NCBI GenBank assembly: GCA_965263345.1
Contig: CBDHHC010000014.1
Span: forward strand, 1 to 64,000
Direction of reading: 5' to 3'
Source: CBDHHC01 sp965263345
Lineage (GTDB): Bacteria > Pseudomonadota > Alphaproteobacteria > Rhizobiales > CBDHHC01
Length of the DNA: 64,000 nucleotides
The notes under the pieces were generated by a model that was not told the DNA's origin, did no database searches, and saw only the letters and a list, made by a program, of their open reading frames with translations. Shown in pieces: positions 27,555-36,480 of the stretch; the stretch's first letter is position 1; the number at the start of each line of letters is the position of its first letter. The position numbers and the translations under genes were made by a program.

Positions 27555-27646
27555 GTGAAAGTTTAGTGTACATTTTACAAATAAAATGTAGGTTAAGATA
27601 ACCACCCCTGTTGGCTGTTTTATTATAGCCAACAGGGTGTTTTTTA
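27555..27646 (+). ncRNA. Candidate intergenic small RNA with three consecutive hairpins
   Basis: Three hairpins stand back to back: TACATTTTA-CAAA-TAAAATGTA (27569-27590), GGTTA-AGA-TAACC (27591-27603) and an intrinsic terminator (27606-27646). Upstream, TTGATC (27518-27523) and TATAAT (27543-27548) with a 19-base spacer could be a promoter, giving a start near 27555. The following gene is on the opposite strand, so this is not a leader. The previous plus-strand gene ends more than 500 bases away. The RNA would be about 90 nt. The exact start is a guess. Confidence 0.55.
27606..27646 (+). terminator. Strong intrinsic terminator
   Basis: CCCTGTTGGCT pairs perfectly with AGCCAACAGGG across a GTTTTATTAT loop (stem near 27607-27636), then GTGTTTTTTAA supplies the U-tract. 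It acts on plus-strand transcripts, either the candidate small RNA or a long 3' end of the solute-binding gene. Confidence 0.85.
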
Positions 27647-27790
27647 AATAAGCTGTCAGCTATAATTCCAAATCATAACCCTCACACAAAACCCTATGAA
27701 GTACCAAACATCTTTTTAAAAACAGATCTATTAATCGCTTAAAATCGCATCATAATTTATTTTTTAATACAAAAATTCAAGAAAGAATTA

Positions 27791-28585
27791 TTAATCACGT
27801 TCAAAAATAGCTGTAGCAGCTAGGCCAGCAGCAATCGCAATAATAACAGCAATTACTCCATACAAAATTGGATAATCATACGCCATTGAATAAACAAAGC
27901 GTTCAAAACCTTGTTTTTTAATCTTTAAAGATTGAGAGGAAAGTGAAACCAATTCACCATTCTGAAAAAGGTAAACGTTTACATTAAAATCACCAACAGG
28001 AACGTTTGCAGGAAGCTTTATGTTTGCACTAAAAAGCTTATTACCTATTAATTTAACACCGTTAGCTTGCTCGGAATATAAGCCTTCTTTCTGCATAATT
28101 CGAATAATAGCTTTACTGTAATTATCCACGACACCATCTTTATAGGTTCCATTTGTTTGAGCAAGTCGTATTGATAAGGCATGTAAGCCAATCCCCACAT
28201 GTTCCAAATCAGCCTCCTTAGCAATATCCTTTATTGGACGAGTACTAACGATCGAGTAATAGCCAGGGACTTCTTGATAGCCTTTTGGATTAGTATTAAC
28301 CCATATACCTGCAACCCTTTGTTTTTGTCTAACACGCATTGGAGTTTCGGGGCCACTCACGACAATGACAACATCAGGTACCACTTCAGCTTCAATAGAA
28401 CCAAACAATAAGATATTAGTCCCATTAAAGTTCCATTCTATAGGAATATTTTTCTTAGAAACATCAGCAATAACGCCTTGAGCTTGAACCTTAGGCACTA
28501 AGCTTAAAGCCATAATAAATAAACATGCAATAATTGAGTAATAAAATTGCGGAAGATTGGACACGATCTCAATGCGCTCCCTCAA
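27791..28585 (-). CDS. TIGR02186 family periplasmic-facing protein
   Basis: The 264-residue protein has an N-terminal signal or anchor segment (about residues 14-36, ending VQAQ), a beta-rich extracytoplasmic domain, and a C-terminal membrane helix (about 240-260). It matches TIGR02186 with the text IPIEWNFNGTNILLFGSIE, VVVSGPETPMRVRQKQRVAGIWVN and PGYYSIVSTRPI. The family is unstudied but is nearly always next to a TauE/SafE permease, as here. Its start overlaps the end of the permease gene by 17 bases, which suggests translational coupling and a joint role in anion or sulfur-compound export. Confidence 0.85.
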   Translation of the reverse strand: MRERIEIVSNLPQFYYSIIACLFIMALSLVPKVQAQGVIADVSKKNIPIEWNFNGTNILLFGSIEAEVVPDVVIVVSGPETPMRVRQKQRVAGIWVNTNPKGYQEVPGYYSIVSTRPIKDIAKEADLEHVGIGLHALSIRLAQTNGTYKDGVVDNYSKAIIRIMQKEGLYSEQANGVKLIGNKLFSANIKLPANVPVGDFNVNVYLFQNGELVSLSSQSLKIKKQGFERFVYSMAYDYPILYGVIAVIIAIAAGLAATAIFERD

Positions 28586-29558
28586 ACCGCGTTAATGAAA
28601 AAAACTCACTAGGCGTGACAATCAACTCAAAAGCCATACGTAAACAAACAATCAACACAAGCAAAGCCAAGATAGCCCGCAATTGTTCCCCTTTAAGTTT
28701 TAGGCCTGCTCTAACACCAAATTGAGCACCTATAACACCACCAGTCATCAATAAAATTGCCAGCACAACATCAACAGTTTGATTTTGTGCTGAGTGCAAA
28801 ATCGTCACCAAAGATGTGACAAAAACAATCTGAAATAAAGAGGTCCCCACAACGACATTTGTTGGCACCCGTAAGAGGTAAATCATAGCTGGAACCATGA
28901 TAAATCCACCACCAACTCCCATAATTGCAGCTAACAAACCAACAAGAACACCAATTGCAAAAGGTGGTATACTGCTAATATAGAGTTTAGAACGTGTAAA
29001 TCGCATTTTTAATGGCAAACCATGGAGCCAACTATGTTGTCCAGGACGTTTTTGCGAAACAGTTTTCCCACCTTTGGATTTAGCTATCACATTAACACTT
29101 TCTATAAGCATCAATGTACCTATTATGCCTAAAAAAGTTACATAACTAAGTGAAATTATCAGATCAATTTGTCCGACTTGACGTAGAATTTTTACCAACT
29201 GAACACCAAATAAAGACCCCGTGACACCGCCCAAAAGCAAAATGGTCCCCATACGGATATCAACATTACCTCTTCGCCATTGAGCCAGAGCGCCTGACAC
29301 TGAAGAGGCAACAATCTGATTTGCCTCAGTTGCAACAGCAACTGCAGGTGAAATGCCCGAAAATATCAATAGAGGGGTCATTAGAAAACCTCCCCCCACA
29401 CCAAACATTCCAGACAGGAAGCCAACAGCCCCTCCCATGCCAAGAATAACAAAAATATTTACAGAAATGCCAGCAATCGGCAAATAGAATTGCATCACCA
29501 CATCCAAAAGATACGAATTGGAACATTTAGGATCTTTAAACGCTTCTGCGAAGCACAA
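28569..29558 (-). CDS. TauE/SafE (TSUP) family permease
   Basis: This 329-residue protein carries two TSUP repeats with glycine-rich motifs: GFLSGMFGVGGGFLMTPLLI in the first half and GLLAAIMGVGGGFIMVPAMIYLL in the second, plus about eight hydrophobic segments. The family exports sulfite, sulfoacetate or related organosulfur anions, but the substrate here is unknown. An alternative start is the methionine before QFYLPIAGISVN, near codon 22. It overlaps the TIGR02186 gene, making a two-gene operon. Confidence 0.87.
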   Translation of the reverse strand: MCFAEAFKDPKCSNSYLLDVVMQFYLPIAGISVNIFVILGMGGAVGFLSGMFGVGGGFLMTPLLIFSGISPAVAVATEANQIVASSVSGALAQWRRGNVDIRMGTILLLGGVTGSLFGVQLVKILRQVGQIDLIISLSYVTFLGIIGTLMLIESVNVIAKSKGGKTVSQKRPGQHSWLHGLPLKMRFTRSKLYISSIPPFAIGVLVGLLAAIMGVGGGFIMVPAMIYLLRVPTNVVVGTSLFQIVFVTSLVTILHSAQNQTVDVVLAILLMTGGVIGAQFGVRAGLKLKGEQLRAILALLVLIVCLRMAFELIVTPSEFFSLTRFEGAH

Positions 29559-29651
29559 GTCAATGCGTCAGCTTAAATATGATAGAATTTTTGAAAAAAT
29601 TTCAAGAAATCTACTTAATAACAACCTAAATACAACAAAAAACCGAATGAT

Positions 29652-32600
29652 TCACAGTTTATACTTAGCAACTTGATCTAATGTAGAAACTAGGCTAGAT
29701 GTAACCTGCCCTGTAACAGGCAACCCTTTTTTATCCTGGAACTCTCTAATTGCACTACGCGTTTTAGGGCCCATACGTCCATCGACTTGTCCTACATTAT
29801 ATCCTAGCTTAACTAATAAAGTTTGTGCTTGTAACACAAGTTTGTCAGATAACATTGACCGCGTTTGACCAATAAAAATAGACTTGGTCTCGTCGGATAA
29901 GTTCGTTGAAGGATCAGGATGCTTTTGACGCCAGTTTGATATTTTAACCTCAGCTGCAAATACTTTATCTCTAGTCATAACAGTCTTTAGCATAAGCAAT
30001 TGTTTCGCAGCTTGTTGATCACCACGACTATGAGCAAGTGAGAACCATTTATAAGAACTCACAAGGTCTTTCTGTTCTCCTAACCCACTTTTATATAGCA
30101 CCCCTAGATTATACTGACTATCTGCAAGTCCATAACTTGCAGCACGTTTAAACCATTTGACAGCTCTATAGTAATCAGGTGTGGTATCGACAGAATACAT
30201 ATAAAGCACTCCTAAATTATGCATGGCTTTAATATTGCCTTGTTCAGCAGAACGTTTGTACCAAGTCTTGGCCGAACCAATATCTTTTTTAATACCGCGT
30301 CCTCTCTCATATAAAGCACCTAAATAATACTGTGCAGGAGCAAAACTTTGGGCCGCAGCTTTTTTAAACCATTTAGCAGCATTATTATAGTTTTGAGAGA
30401 CCCCTTGACCTTCCATATACCTTATAGCAATTGCAAATTGTGCTTTAGAATTTCCATTCACTGCAGCTGAACGCAAGGAAAATGATCCAATTTCTTCAGG
30501 AAGTAGAGAAGCTGTTTTAACAGCCTTCGCCTTATATCGATCAATACTGTCATTCTGTCTTTGTAAAGATGTACCAAAATCATCAGGAACAGAAGAAATG
30601 AGAGCATTTGTATCTATCGTTTCTAAAGAGCTATCAGTTATTGTTTGTGGTAATTTCAAACTAACTTTATCCTGCTTACCATCTTTTGCCTTATCACCAT
30701 TTTCAATTACTTTGTTCTTAAAATACGTATCACTTATTTTACTTTTCGATACCTTTAAAATCTGTACTTTCTGATCCTCAGGAACTGCACTGTCCCCCTG
30801 AGGCGACTTATGACTTAAAACTTCTTTATTCTCTAATGGTGGATCTTCTATATTTGCTCCAGAGACTTGTGAATTAACTTGGTTATTGAATTTATCGCTT
30901 GATACATAGCTTCCTGTTTCAATAATTTCATTACTGCTATCAATAGCTTTACTATTTTTTTTAGAAATATTAGAATTTATATTTATATCTGAAACTTCCT
31001 GGTTGAAAGACTGTTGCACATCTAATCTGGCAGAGGAATATTTATCATTATTACCAATTTTGGACAGTTGATCTTTGTATTCTTTTGATGCATCAGCATA
31101 TTCAGGATTATACTTTTCAGAACTTTGAGAAGATTCAAAAAATAGAATCCCAATACAAAATGTTACCACAACAAATGCACCGACAATCGTGACTGAGATG
31201 GTATTAAAGCTTTTAGCTGATAAAAAGTCTTTCGCAGAAGCAAAAAAAGCCTTACTCTGAAACGATACAACATCAGAAGGCCTACTACCTGAATAATCAT
31301 CATCTAAAAATCTGGAACTATCTCCCCCTCCTTCTTGAGCTGCAGTTTTAGCAGCATACCTGGCCGCTTCAACATAATATGAGTCATTTTCTTTATAATA
31401 AGAAGGACGAGATAAATCTTTATCTTTATTAAATATTTTTTGAGAAAAGTTTTGGGGTTCCAAATCTTGATTGATTTGATCAAGATCCTCAATAATAGAT
31501 GTCTCTTGATATTGCCCTTCAATCTCTCGATGAAAATCATTTGAATAGTTCTCAGACGAAGAGCAGCCCTGTTCTATATCAGAACTGTTTTTTTTTATGT
31601 AAGAAACACGATTTGACTTTCTATTAGAAATCCTTTTCTCTATCGTTTCTAAACGCCCTGACATACTTTCTAAAGTATCGCTAAAAGCAGCAAAATTTTC
31701 TGAAGCATCATCTTTCTTATAATAGTCTGAATTCAGGGCTGATATAGAATCTTGTATTGCATCCAGCCTATCATTATCGTGGCTTTGAGTTACTGTTTCC
31801 CCAACTTTTGTTGCTACAATATCCGCAATTTTCACACTCTTCTCTTCTAAGATACGAGAAGCAATATCCTCAAAAGCTGTATTAAGGTCCTTTTGCGAAA
31901 CAGCTTCGGCTCGTGAACTTTCAACAAGATCAATCAGTTTAACAATCTGCTGTTCTAAAACATCAATCCGTTCCGAATGAGACTCAGCTTTTTGAACATA
32001 TTCAGAAAGAGATTCTATACGCTGCTCAATACCTTCAATAGATACAGATTCATTATTTGATTGCAACCAACTCTCAAACTTAGAAGCCAGGTCTTCAAAC
32101 TTTTTAGAAATCTCAATACGCTCATCAAAATCATTTTCACGATCAATAAGGGTCTCTTCAAGTTTTGTGGCAATTACTGCAAAGCGCTCCTCAAGAGTAT
32201 CAGTCACTTTTGACTTAACTTCTACGTGCTGATGACTCTTTGGCTCTTTAGCAGAGTCTTTTTTTGTTTGAGAAGATACTTCTGGAGAAATATACTCAGC
32301 AATAGATGCAAGCTCCTCAGTATCTATTTTTGTTACAGGATCAATATCAGGAGCAACTATCTTATGATCCATTTGCTGCAAAAGATCTAGATCGCATTCT
32401 TCACTTTTTTCCGCTTCTTCTTTATGCTCCGGTTGAAGAGTTTGTCTCTCTGATTCCTGAGCAATAGTTTTTTTATCAATTTCTGGTGAAGCGACTTCAA
32501 ACGACAATTCTTCATGAATTGTTTCTATATCAAGATCTTCAGAAACGTCTATATCATCTGTTACAACAAAGGTTATATCGGCATTATCTGCAGAAACTTT

Positions 32601-32978
32601 TTCTTCTGCTTGAGTACCATCAACATCGTTTTCTTTCTCTTCATTCTCAACCAGTTTATTGGCAAGGGCTTCAATTCTGTCTTCCAAATATTCAGCACTG
32701 ATCGCTCGCCCTTGAGAAACTATTTCAATCCTGTCAGACAACCCTTCAATTTTACTCTCAATATGTTCAAATGAACTTACATTAGGATTTTTCTCAGAAA
32801 TCTTAATTTGGTTAGTTTGACCACTCAAAGTACTCAAGCGATCTTGCATTTCTTTCAATGTCTCAGAATTAGAACGATCAACATCATCAATTTGATCGAC
32901 AATCCTTCGCAAAACTGACCCTAGTTTATGCGTCTCAGGTTGCGCCTCATCAGGCTGCATTATACTCTTTTCACTCAT
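29652..32978 (-). CDS. PodJ-like polarity protein (coiled coil, one TM, SEL1 repeats, PG-binding)
   Basis: Domains in order: a long acidic, coiled-coil cytoplasmic part (residues 1 to about 520), one membrane span near 592-613 (VTIVGAFVVVTFCIGILFFES), a disordered periplasmic linker, four or more SEL1-type repeats at about 830-990 (KAQFAIAIRYMEGQGV, PAQYYLGALYERGRGI, KAMHNLGVLYMY, DSQYNLGVLYKSGLG), and a C-terminal peptidoglycan-binding domain (LVKLGYNVGQVDGRMGPKTRSAIREFQ). This is the layout of PodJ-like localisation factors. I use the ATG at 32978, with AAGGA six bases upstream. ATG at 33032 or TTG at 33068 are alternatives that would add basic residues. Confidence 0.82.
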   Translation of the reverse strand: MSEKSIMQPDEAQPETHKLGSVLRRIVDQIDDVDRSNSETLKEMQDRLSTLSGQTNQIKISEKNPNVSSFEHIESKIEGLSDRIEIVSQGRAISAEYLEDRIEALANKLVENEEKENDVDGTQAEEKVSADNADITFVVTDDIDVSEDLDIETIHEELSFEVASPEIDKKTIAQESERQTLQPEHKEEAEKSEECDLDLLQQMDHKIVAPDIDPVTKIDTEELASIAEYISPEVSSQTKKDSAKEPKSHQHVEVKSKVTDTLEERFAVIATKLEETLIDRENDFDERIEISKKFEDLASKFESWLQSNNESVSIEGIEQRIESLSEYVQKAESHSERIDVLEQQIVKLIDLVESSRAEAVSQKDLNTAFEDIASRILEEKSVKIADIVATKVGETVTQSHDNDRLDAIQDSISALNSDYYKKDDASENFAAFSDTLESMSGRLETIEKRISNRKSNRVSYIKKNSSDIEQGCSSSENYSNDFHREIEGQYQETSIIEDLDQINQDLEPQNFSQKIFNKDKDLSRPSYYKENDSYYVEAARYAAKTAAQEGGGDSSRFLDDDYSGSRPSDVVSFQSKAFFASAKDFLSAKSFNTISVTIVGAFVVVTFCIGILFFESSQSSEKYNPEYADASKEYKDQLSKIGNNDKYSSARLDVQQSFNQEVSDININSNISKKNSKAIDSSNEIIETGSYVSSDKFNNQVNSQVSGANIEDPPLENKEVLSHKSPQGDSAVPEDQKVQILKVSKSKISDTYFKNKVIENGDKAKDGKQDKVSLKLPQTITDSSLETIDTNALISSVPDDFGTSLQRQNDSIDRYKAKAVKTASLLPEEIGSFSLRSAAVNGNSKAQFAIAIRYMEGQGVSQNYNNAAKWFKKAAAQSFAPAQYYLGALYERGRGIKKDIGSAKTWYKRSAEQGNIKAMHNLGVLYMYSVDTTPDYYRAVKWFKRAASYGLADSQYNLGVLYKSGLGEQKDLVSSYKWFSLAHSRGDQQAAKQLLMLKTVMTRDKVFAAEVKISNWRQKHPDPSTNLSDETKSIFIGQTRSMLSDKLVLQAQTLLVKLGYNVGQVDGRMGPKTRSAIREFQDKKGLPVTGQVTSSLVSTLDQVAKYKL

Positions 32979-33199
32979 ATTTTTAGTCCTTCGGGAAGAA
33001 CTTTTTTTATTTTTTTGCCCCATCTTCGCCATCAATTTCCACCCTGAAGCGCTATTAAATAATCCCAAATGCGCCTATCCATTAGACGAAGCAGAACAAT
33101 GCCAACATCTGCCTAGTTAGATAAGTACGCACTTGTTCGTCCGCACCTATCACCAATCGGACATAGTATTTTCAATTCTTAATGAGTCACCAAAAACAG

Positions 33200-33214
33200 T
33201 TAACATAAAGTTAA
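33200..33214. promoter_or_regulatory. CtrA-type motif upstream of the PodJ-like gene
   Basis: TTAA-CATAAAG-TTAA fits the TTAA-N7-TTAA consensus of the cell-cycle regulator CtrA. It lies about 220 bases before the chosen PodJ-like start (about 130 from the longest possible start), in a 629-base gene-free region (32979-33607) that holds nothing else I can name. In this AT-rich DNA, chance matches are expected now and then. Confidence 0.4.
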
Positions 33215-33607
33215 TATTCAATAAAGATCGTTAAAAATACATTAACTACTATCATTTTTACTAATTAGTTCACATAAAAACAACTTTAAAATTTATAATA
33301 CTGAGTAGAAATCAGAAAAATACTCCCTAACTATTACAGGACAAAATATAAATTAAATACTTCAAAAAAGACCGTCTTCAAAAAACAATCATTCGACATA
33401 AGGCAATATTATTAATTATACAGAAAGCGTGATAATAATTTAGAAGATTAAATATACTCGAGCACAAACAATTATTATGTCTAATATCATAAATATGAGG
33501 GAAGTTATATGTTGAACTTTCAAAAGATATAACAATTGCTATTCATCGACAGACAACATTAACAAATTTAGCTATGCAAAGATCTATTCATTACAGGAGA
33601 ATGACTT

Positions 33608-34480
33608 TTGGAAAATGTTTACGCATTGGCAATACATGGCGGAGCTGGAGCAAAACCAAATAGAGATTATAGCAAAGTAGAACAACACCTAACGGAGCTC
33701 ATAAAAATAGGAGAACAACATCTCAAAAATAAACAGCCAGCACTCGACATTGTGGAACATATTGTCTGCGAAATGGAAAACTCAGGCCTTTACGTAGCAG
33801 GCAAAGGTTCAGCAAAAAACCAAGCTGGATACGTAGAGCTTGATGCTTCGATTATGGATGGCTATACCCACAAAGCCGGAAGTGTAGCTGCTATAAAAAA
33901 TATCATTAATCCTATATCAGCAGCAAGAAAAGTTATGGAAGACACAAAGCATGTGATGCTGGTTGGAAATGGTGCTAATGAATTTGCTAAAATAAAAAAG
34001 TTAGCAAAAGTTGAAAATCCTGAAACTTATTATACGAGAGCAGTCGGTATAAAAAAACAGGATGAGAATGAACTCTCTCATGGGACAGTTGGTGCTGTAG
34101 CACTGGATTTAAATGGACACTTGGCTGCTGCGACCTCAACAGGTGGCGTCTTTGGTAAAATGGAAGGACGTGTAGGAGATACTCCAATTATTTCAGTTGG
34201 AACTTGGGCAGATTCTCATATAGCAGCTTCTTGTACGGGACTAGGCGAATACTTTATTCTTGCAGGAGGCGCCAGAGATATCTCTGCAAGGGTAAAATAT
34301 GGCGGAACAAGTTTACAAAACGCGTCAACAGCAATGCTTGACGAAGTCGCGAATTTAGGAGGCGATGGTGGTGTCATAGTGGTTTCAAATAAAGGTGAGA
34401 TTGCAATGCCTTTCAATAGTAAAGGTATGAAGCGAGCATCGGTAAGCAGCAATACCCCGCTTTATGTAGCTATTTTTTAA
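33608..34480 (+). CDS. Isoaspartyl peptidase / L-asparaginase (plant type)
   Basis: This Ntn-hydrolase removes isoaspartyl residues from peptides and can hydrolyse asparagine. The precursor would self-cleave before the threonine in HGTVGAVALD (T160) to give alpha and beta chains. IHGGAGA at the start, KGSAKNQAGYVELDASIMDG, AAATSTGGVFGKMEGRVGDTPIISVGTWAD and GLGEYFI are all family features. There is no signal peptide, so it is cytosolic. TTG at 33608 is used as the start, since AGGAG lies nine bases upstream and the frame starting with ATG at 33601 is different. Confidence 0.9.
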   Translation: MENVYALAIHGGAGAKPNRDYSKVEQHLTELIKIGEQHLKNKQPALDIVEHIVCEMENSGLYVAGKGSAKNQAGYVELDASIMDGYTHKAGSVAAIKNIINPISAARKVMEDTKHVMLVGNGANEFAKIKKLAKVENPETYYTRAVGIKKQDENELSHGTVGAVALDLNGHLAAATSTGGVFGKMEGRVGDTPIISVGTWADSHIAASCTGLGEYFILAGGARDISARVKYGGTSLQNASTAMLDEVANLGGDGGVIVVSNKGEIAMPFNSKGMKRASVSSNTPLYVAIF

Positions 34481-34542
34481 TTTAATAGCTTTGAGTTATC
34501 ATGAGAAACAACATCATATATTGATCAAAAGATTATCTAAAC

Positions 34543-36189
34543 TTAATGGGCAACATCATAACTTGGATCATGTATCGCAGTAGTCGTCCCATTTACAATA
34601 ATGGGTTTATTCTTCCGGAAAACCCAATACTGTCCATGAGAAGCAACTGCAGAGACAAGACCATTACGGGTATGAGGTCTACGCCCATGATGAATAATAG
34701 AAAAAATATCAGACAGGATACGAGGTACTTGAGCAAAATAAGAATGCGCGAAAAAGCTTGTATCAACACCAGTTGCATCGATAGTATCAATACCATCTAC
34801 AATCACAAGGTTTTCCCCAGCATCTCCAGCACGCGGACCTCCATGAACACTTCTTGAAACTAAGAGTGCTTTATCGTCTGCAGAAGCATAAAGAGTAACA
34901 TTCTTCGAAGCCTGTACCAGCTTTGGAGCAATATCACGCTTAAAGACTTCTGCATCTATGTCAGGTGCTGCTAGCATTATCTCTTTAAATCGTTTTTTAA
35001 AAGTTGGAATTTCTGTAACAAGTTCTGCAACGGCTCCTGTTAGAGCACGCGACCCCATACTATGAGCAATGAGATAGATATTCTCAGCATCAGAACGGTT
35101 AGCAAAATCTCTGATAAATCTCTTTAGATTTGATTGGGTCCAGCGAACGTTCGTCTGATCACTTAGATACCCTTTTAACGTTCCATTCGAAGGCCAGCTA
35201 TAAAAAATAGGAGCACCATCGAAGTTCAAATCATGGGCAATCTGAGCTGTTCTCAAGGCAGCCTCATGAAACTCAATATTATAGCCATGTACAAATACAA
35301 AAGCATTCTTGCCTTTAGAAATACGGATATTTTTTCGGATTTCTTGAAAAAATCTAGTTTTGCTCTGACGCTTCACATTCTTCAATACGACATGGCGTTT
35401 TGGGTCTTCACGAAACTCCATACGCCACAAAGTAGGAGCTTCCAACATCCCAACTTTATGAGACCTTGGTATACTCACATCACTATAACCATATGTAATT
35501 GAAGAACGTCGAGTACCATAAACTTTTTTAGGCTTCAAACTACCCGAAAGATTTCTATCTGTTGCATAATAAACTCTTACAATTGAATATGGAGATGTAT
35601 TTTCTCCAACCAAATCAGTTTGAAATGCGCGTGTTTTATTAGTTGCAGGTATGTCCTCTTGAACATCCGATTTTGCAGCAACTTGAGGCCTTTTTACAAA
35701 ATCCTCTAGAGGAGAACTTTTCTCTGTAGTAACAGGTTGCAGTTCTTTCAAAATGTCTTGTTTTAATTCAGCAGACTGAGATTGAGAAACTTGACGAGCC
35801 AAGAGGTTCTGTTGATCTTTTATAGTTTCTTTTGAATGAGAGAAAGGCTTATCCGTTATAACTTTTACAACTTCATTTTCACTGTCTTTCTCAGCAAGCT
35901 GCTTAGGTTGAGGAGATGGTTTTATTTTAATAACATCATCAACACTTTTTTTATGCTTAGCGTGAGAAGTATGCACAAGACGTTTTGTCTTCACTTTCTT
36001 GGGCTTATGAGCAATCTTAACATGCTGACGCTTCTTGGAGACTTTTGCCGTTTTGTGTGATGAAAGATGAGTATCTTTAAGCGATCCCTTAGAACGGGCA
36101 AACTCACCTCGTCCTTCTTTATCAAAAGCACAACCGGCTACAGAAAACAAAGAAAAACAAATAAAAAATACAGATAATATCCTGCTCAT
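34543..36189 (-). CDS. Lipoprotein with DUF900 alpha/beta-hydrolase domain
   Basis: The ATG at 36189 gives a signal peptide with a lipobox (SRILSVFFICFSLFSVAGC), so the mature protein is probably a lipoprotein anchored at Cys21 or so. Residues about 25-190 are a Lys/Gln/Ser-rich linker. The C-terminal half is a DUF900 hydrolase: VYYATDRNLSGS, FVHGYNIEFHEAALR, FYSWPSNG, and the nucleophile elbow IAHSMGSR, with later DIDAEVF and HSYF that could supply Asp and His. The substrate is unknown. A longer frame from 36240 exists but would bury the signal peptide. Confidence 0.82.
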   Translation of the reverse strand: MSRILSVFFICFSLFSVAGCAFDKEGRGEFARSKGSLKDTHLSSHKTAKVSKKRQHVKIAHKPKKVKTKRLVHTSHAKHKKSVDDVIKIKPSPQPKQLAEKDSENEVVKVITDKPFSHSKETIKDQQNLLARQVSQSQSAELKQDILKELQPVTTEKSSPLEDFVKRPQVAAKSDVQEDIPATNKTRAFQTDLVGENTSPYSIVRVYYATDRNLSGSLKPKKVYGTRRSSITYGYSDVSIPRSHKVGMLEAPTLWRMEFREDPKRHVVLKNVKRQSKTRFFQEIRKNIRISKGKNAFVFVHGYNIEFHEAALRTAQIAHDLNFDGAPIFYSWPSNGTLKGYLSDQTNVRWTQSNLKRFIRDFANRSDAENIYLIAHSMGSRALTGAVAELVTEIPTFKKRFKEIMLAAPDIDAEVFKRDIAPKLVQASKNVTLYASADDKALLVSRSVHGGPRAGDAGENLVIVDGIDTIDATGVDTSFFAHSYFAQVPRILSDIFSIIHHGRRPHTRNGLVSAVASHGQYWVFRKNKPIIVNGTTTAIHDPSYDVAH

Positions 36190-36211
36190 AGTCACCGTCC
36201 AATTTTGCGGA

Positions 36212-36406
36212 TCAGCTTCCAGAACACAATCTACCGCCATGATGACTTGTGAATAACAAAAGCATCAGATAGAAAGCCCCGCCCAAAAAATAAAGACTTG
36301 GTAAAATACCAGTTCTCACGTTTATCTGGAAAAACTTTCTTATGATTCGTAGGGCTTTGTAAGTGACAATGAGAAGATATCCAAATATTATTATAATATT
36401 TTTCAT
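36212..36406 (-). CDS. Possible small membrane protein, 64 aa
   Basis: This short frame just upstream of the DUF900 lipoprotein encodes two hydrophobic stretches (about residues 2-16 and 37-53) separated by a basic segment (ALRIIRKFFQINVR). It has an ATG start, only a weak purine-rich site before it, and no family match I know. Its position 22 bases before the next start would fit a small operon. It could equally be chance coding in AT-rich DNA. Confidence 0.35.
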   Translation of the reverse strand: MKNIIIIFGYLLIVTYKALRIIRKFFQINVRTGILPSLYFLGGAFYLMLLLFTSHHGGRLCSGS

Positions 36407-36480
36407 AAACTTCTAATAATTAAAACAGGAATTCAAGTAAAACACATTCTACATTACAAAAAAATGACACCTTAAATAAT

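Noticed and set aside
33061..33110. tRNA-like stretch (TCTAATGGATAGG on the minus strand)
   Set aside because: No T-loop motif (GTTCGAA or similar) or acceptor stem could be found around it.
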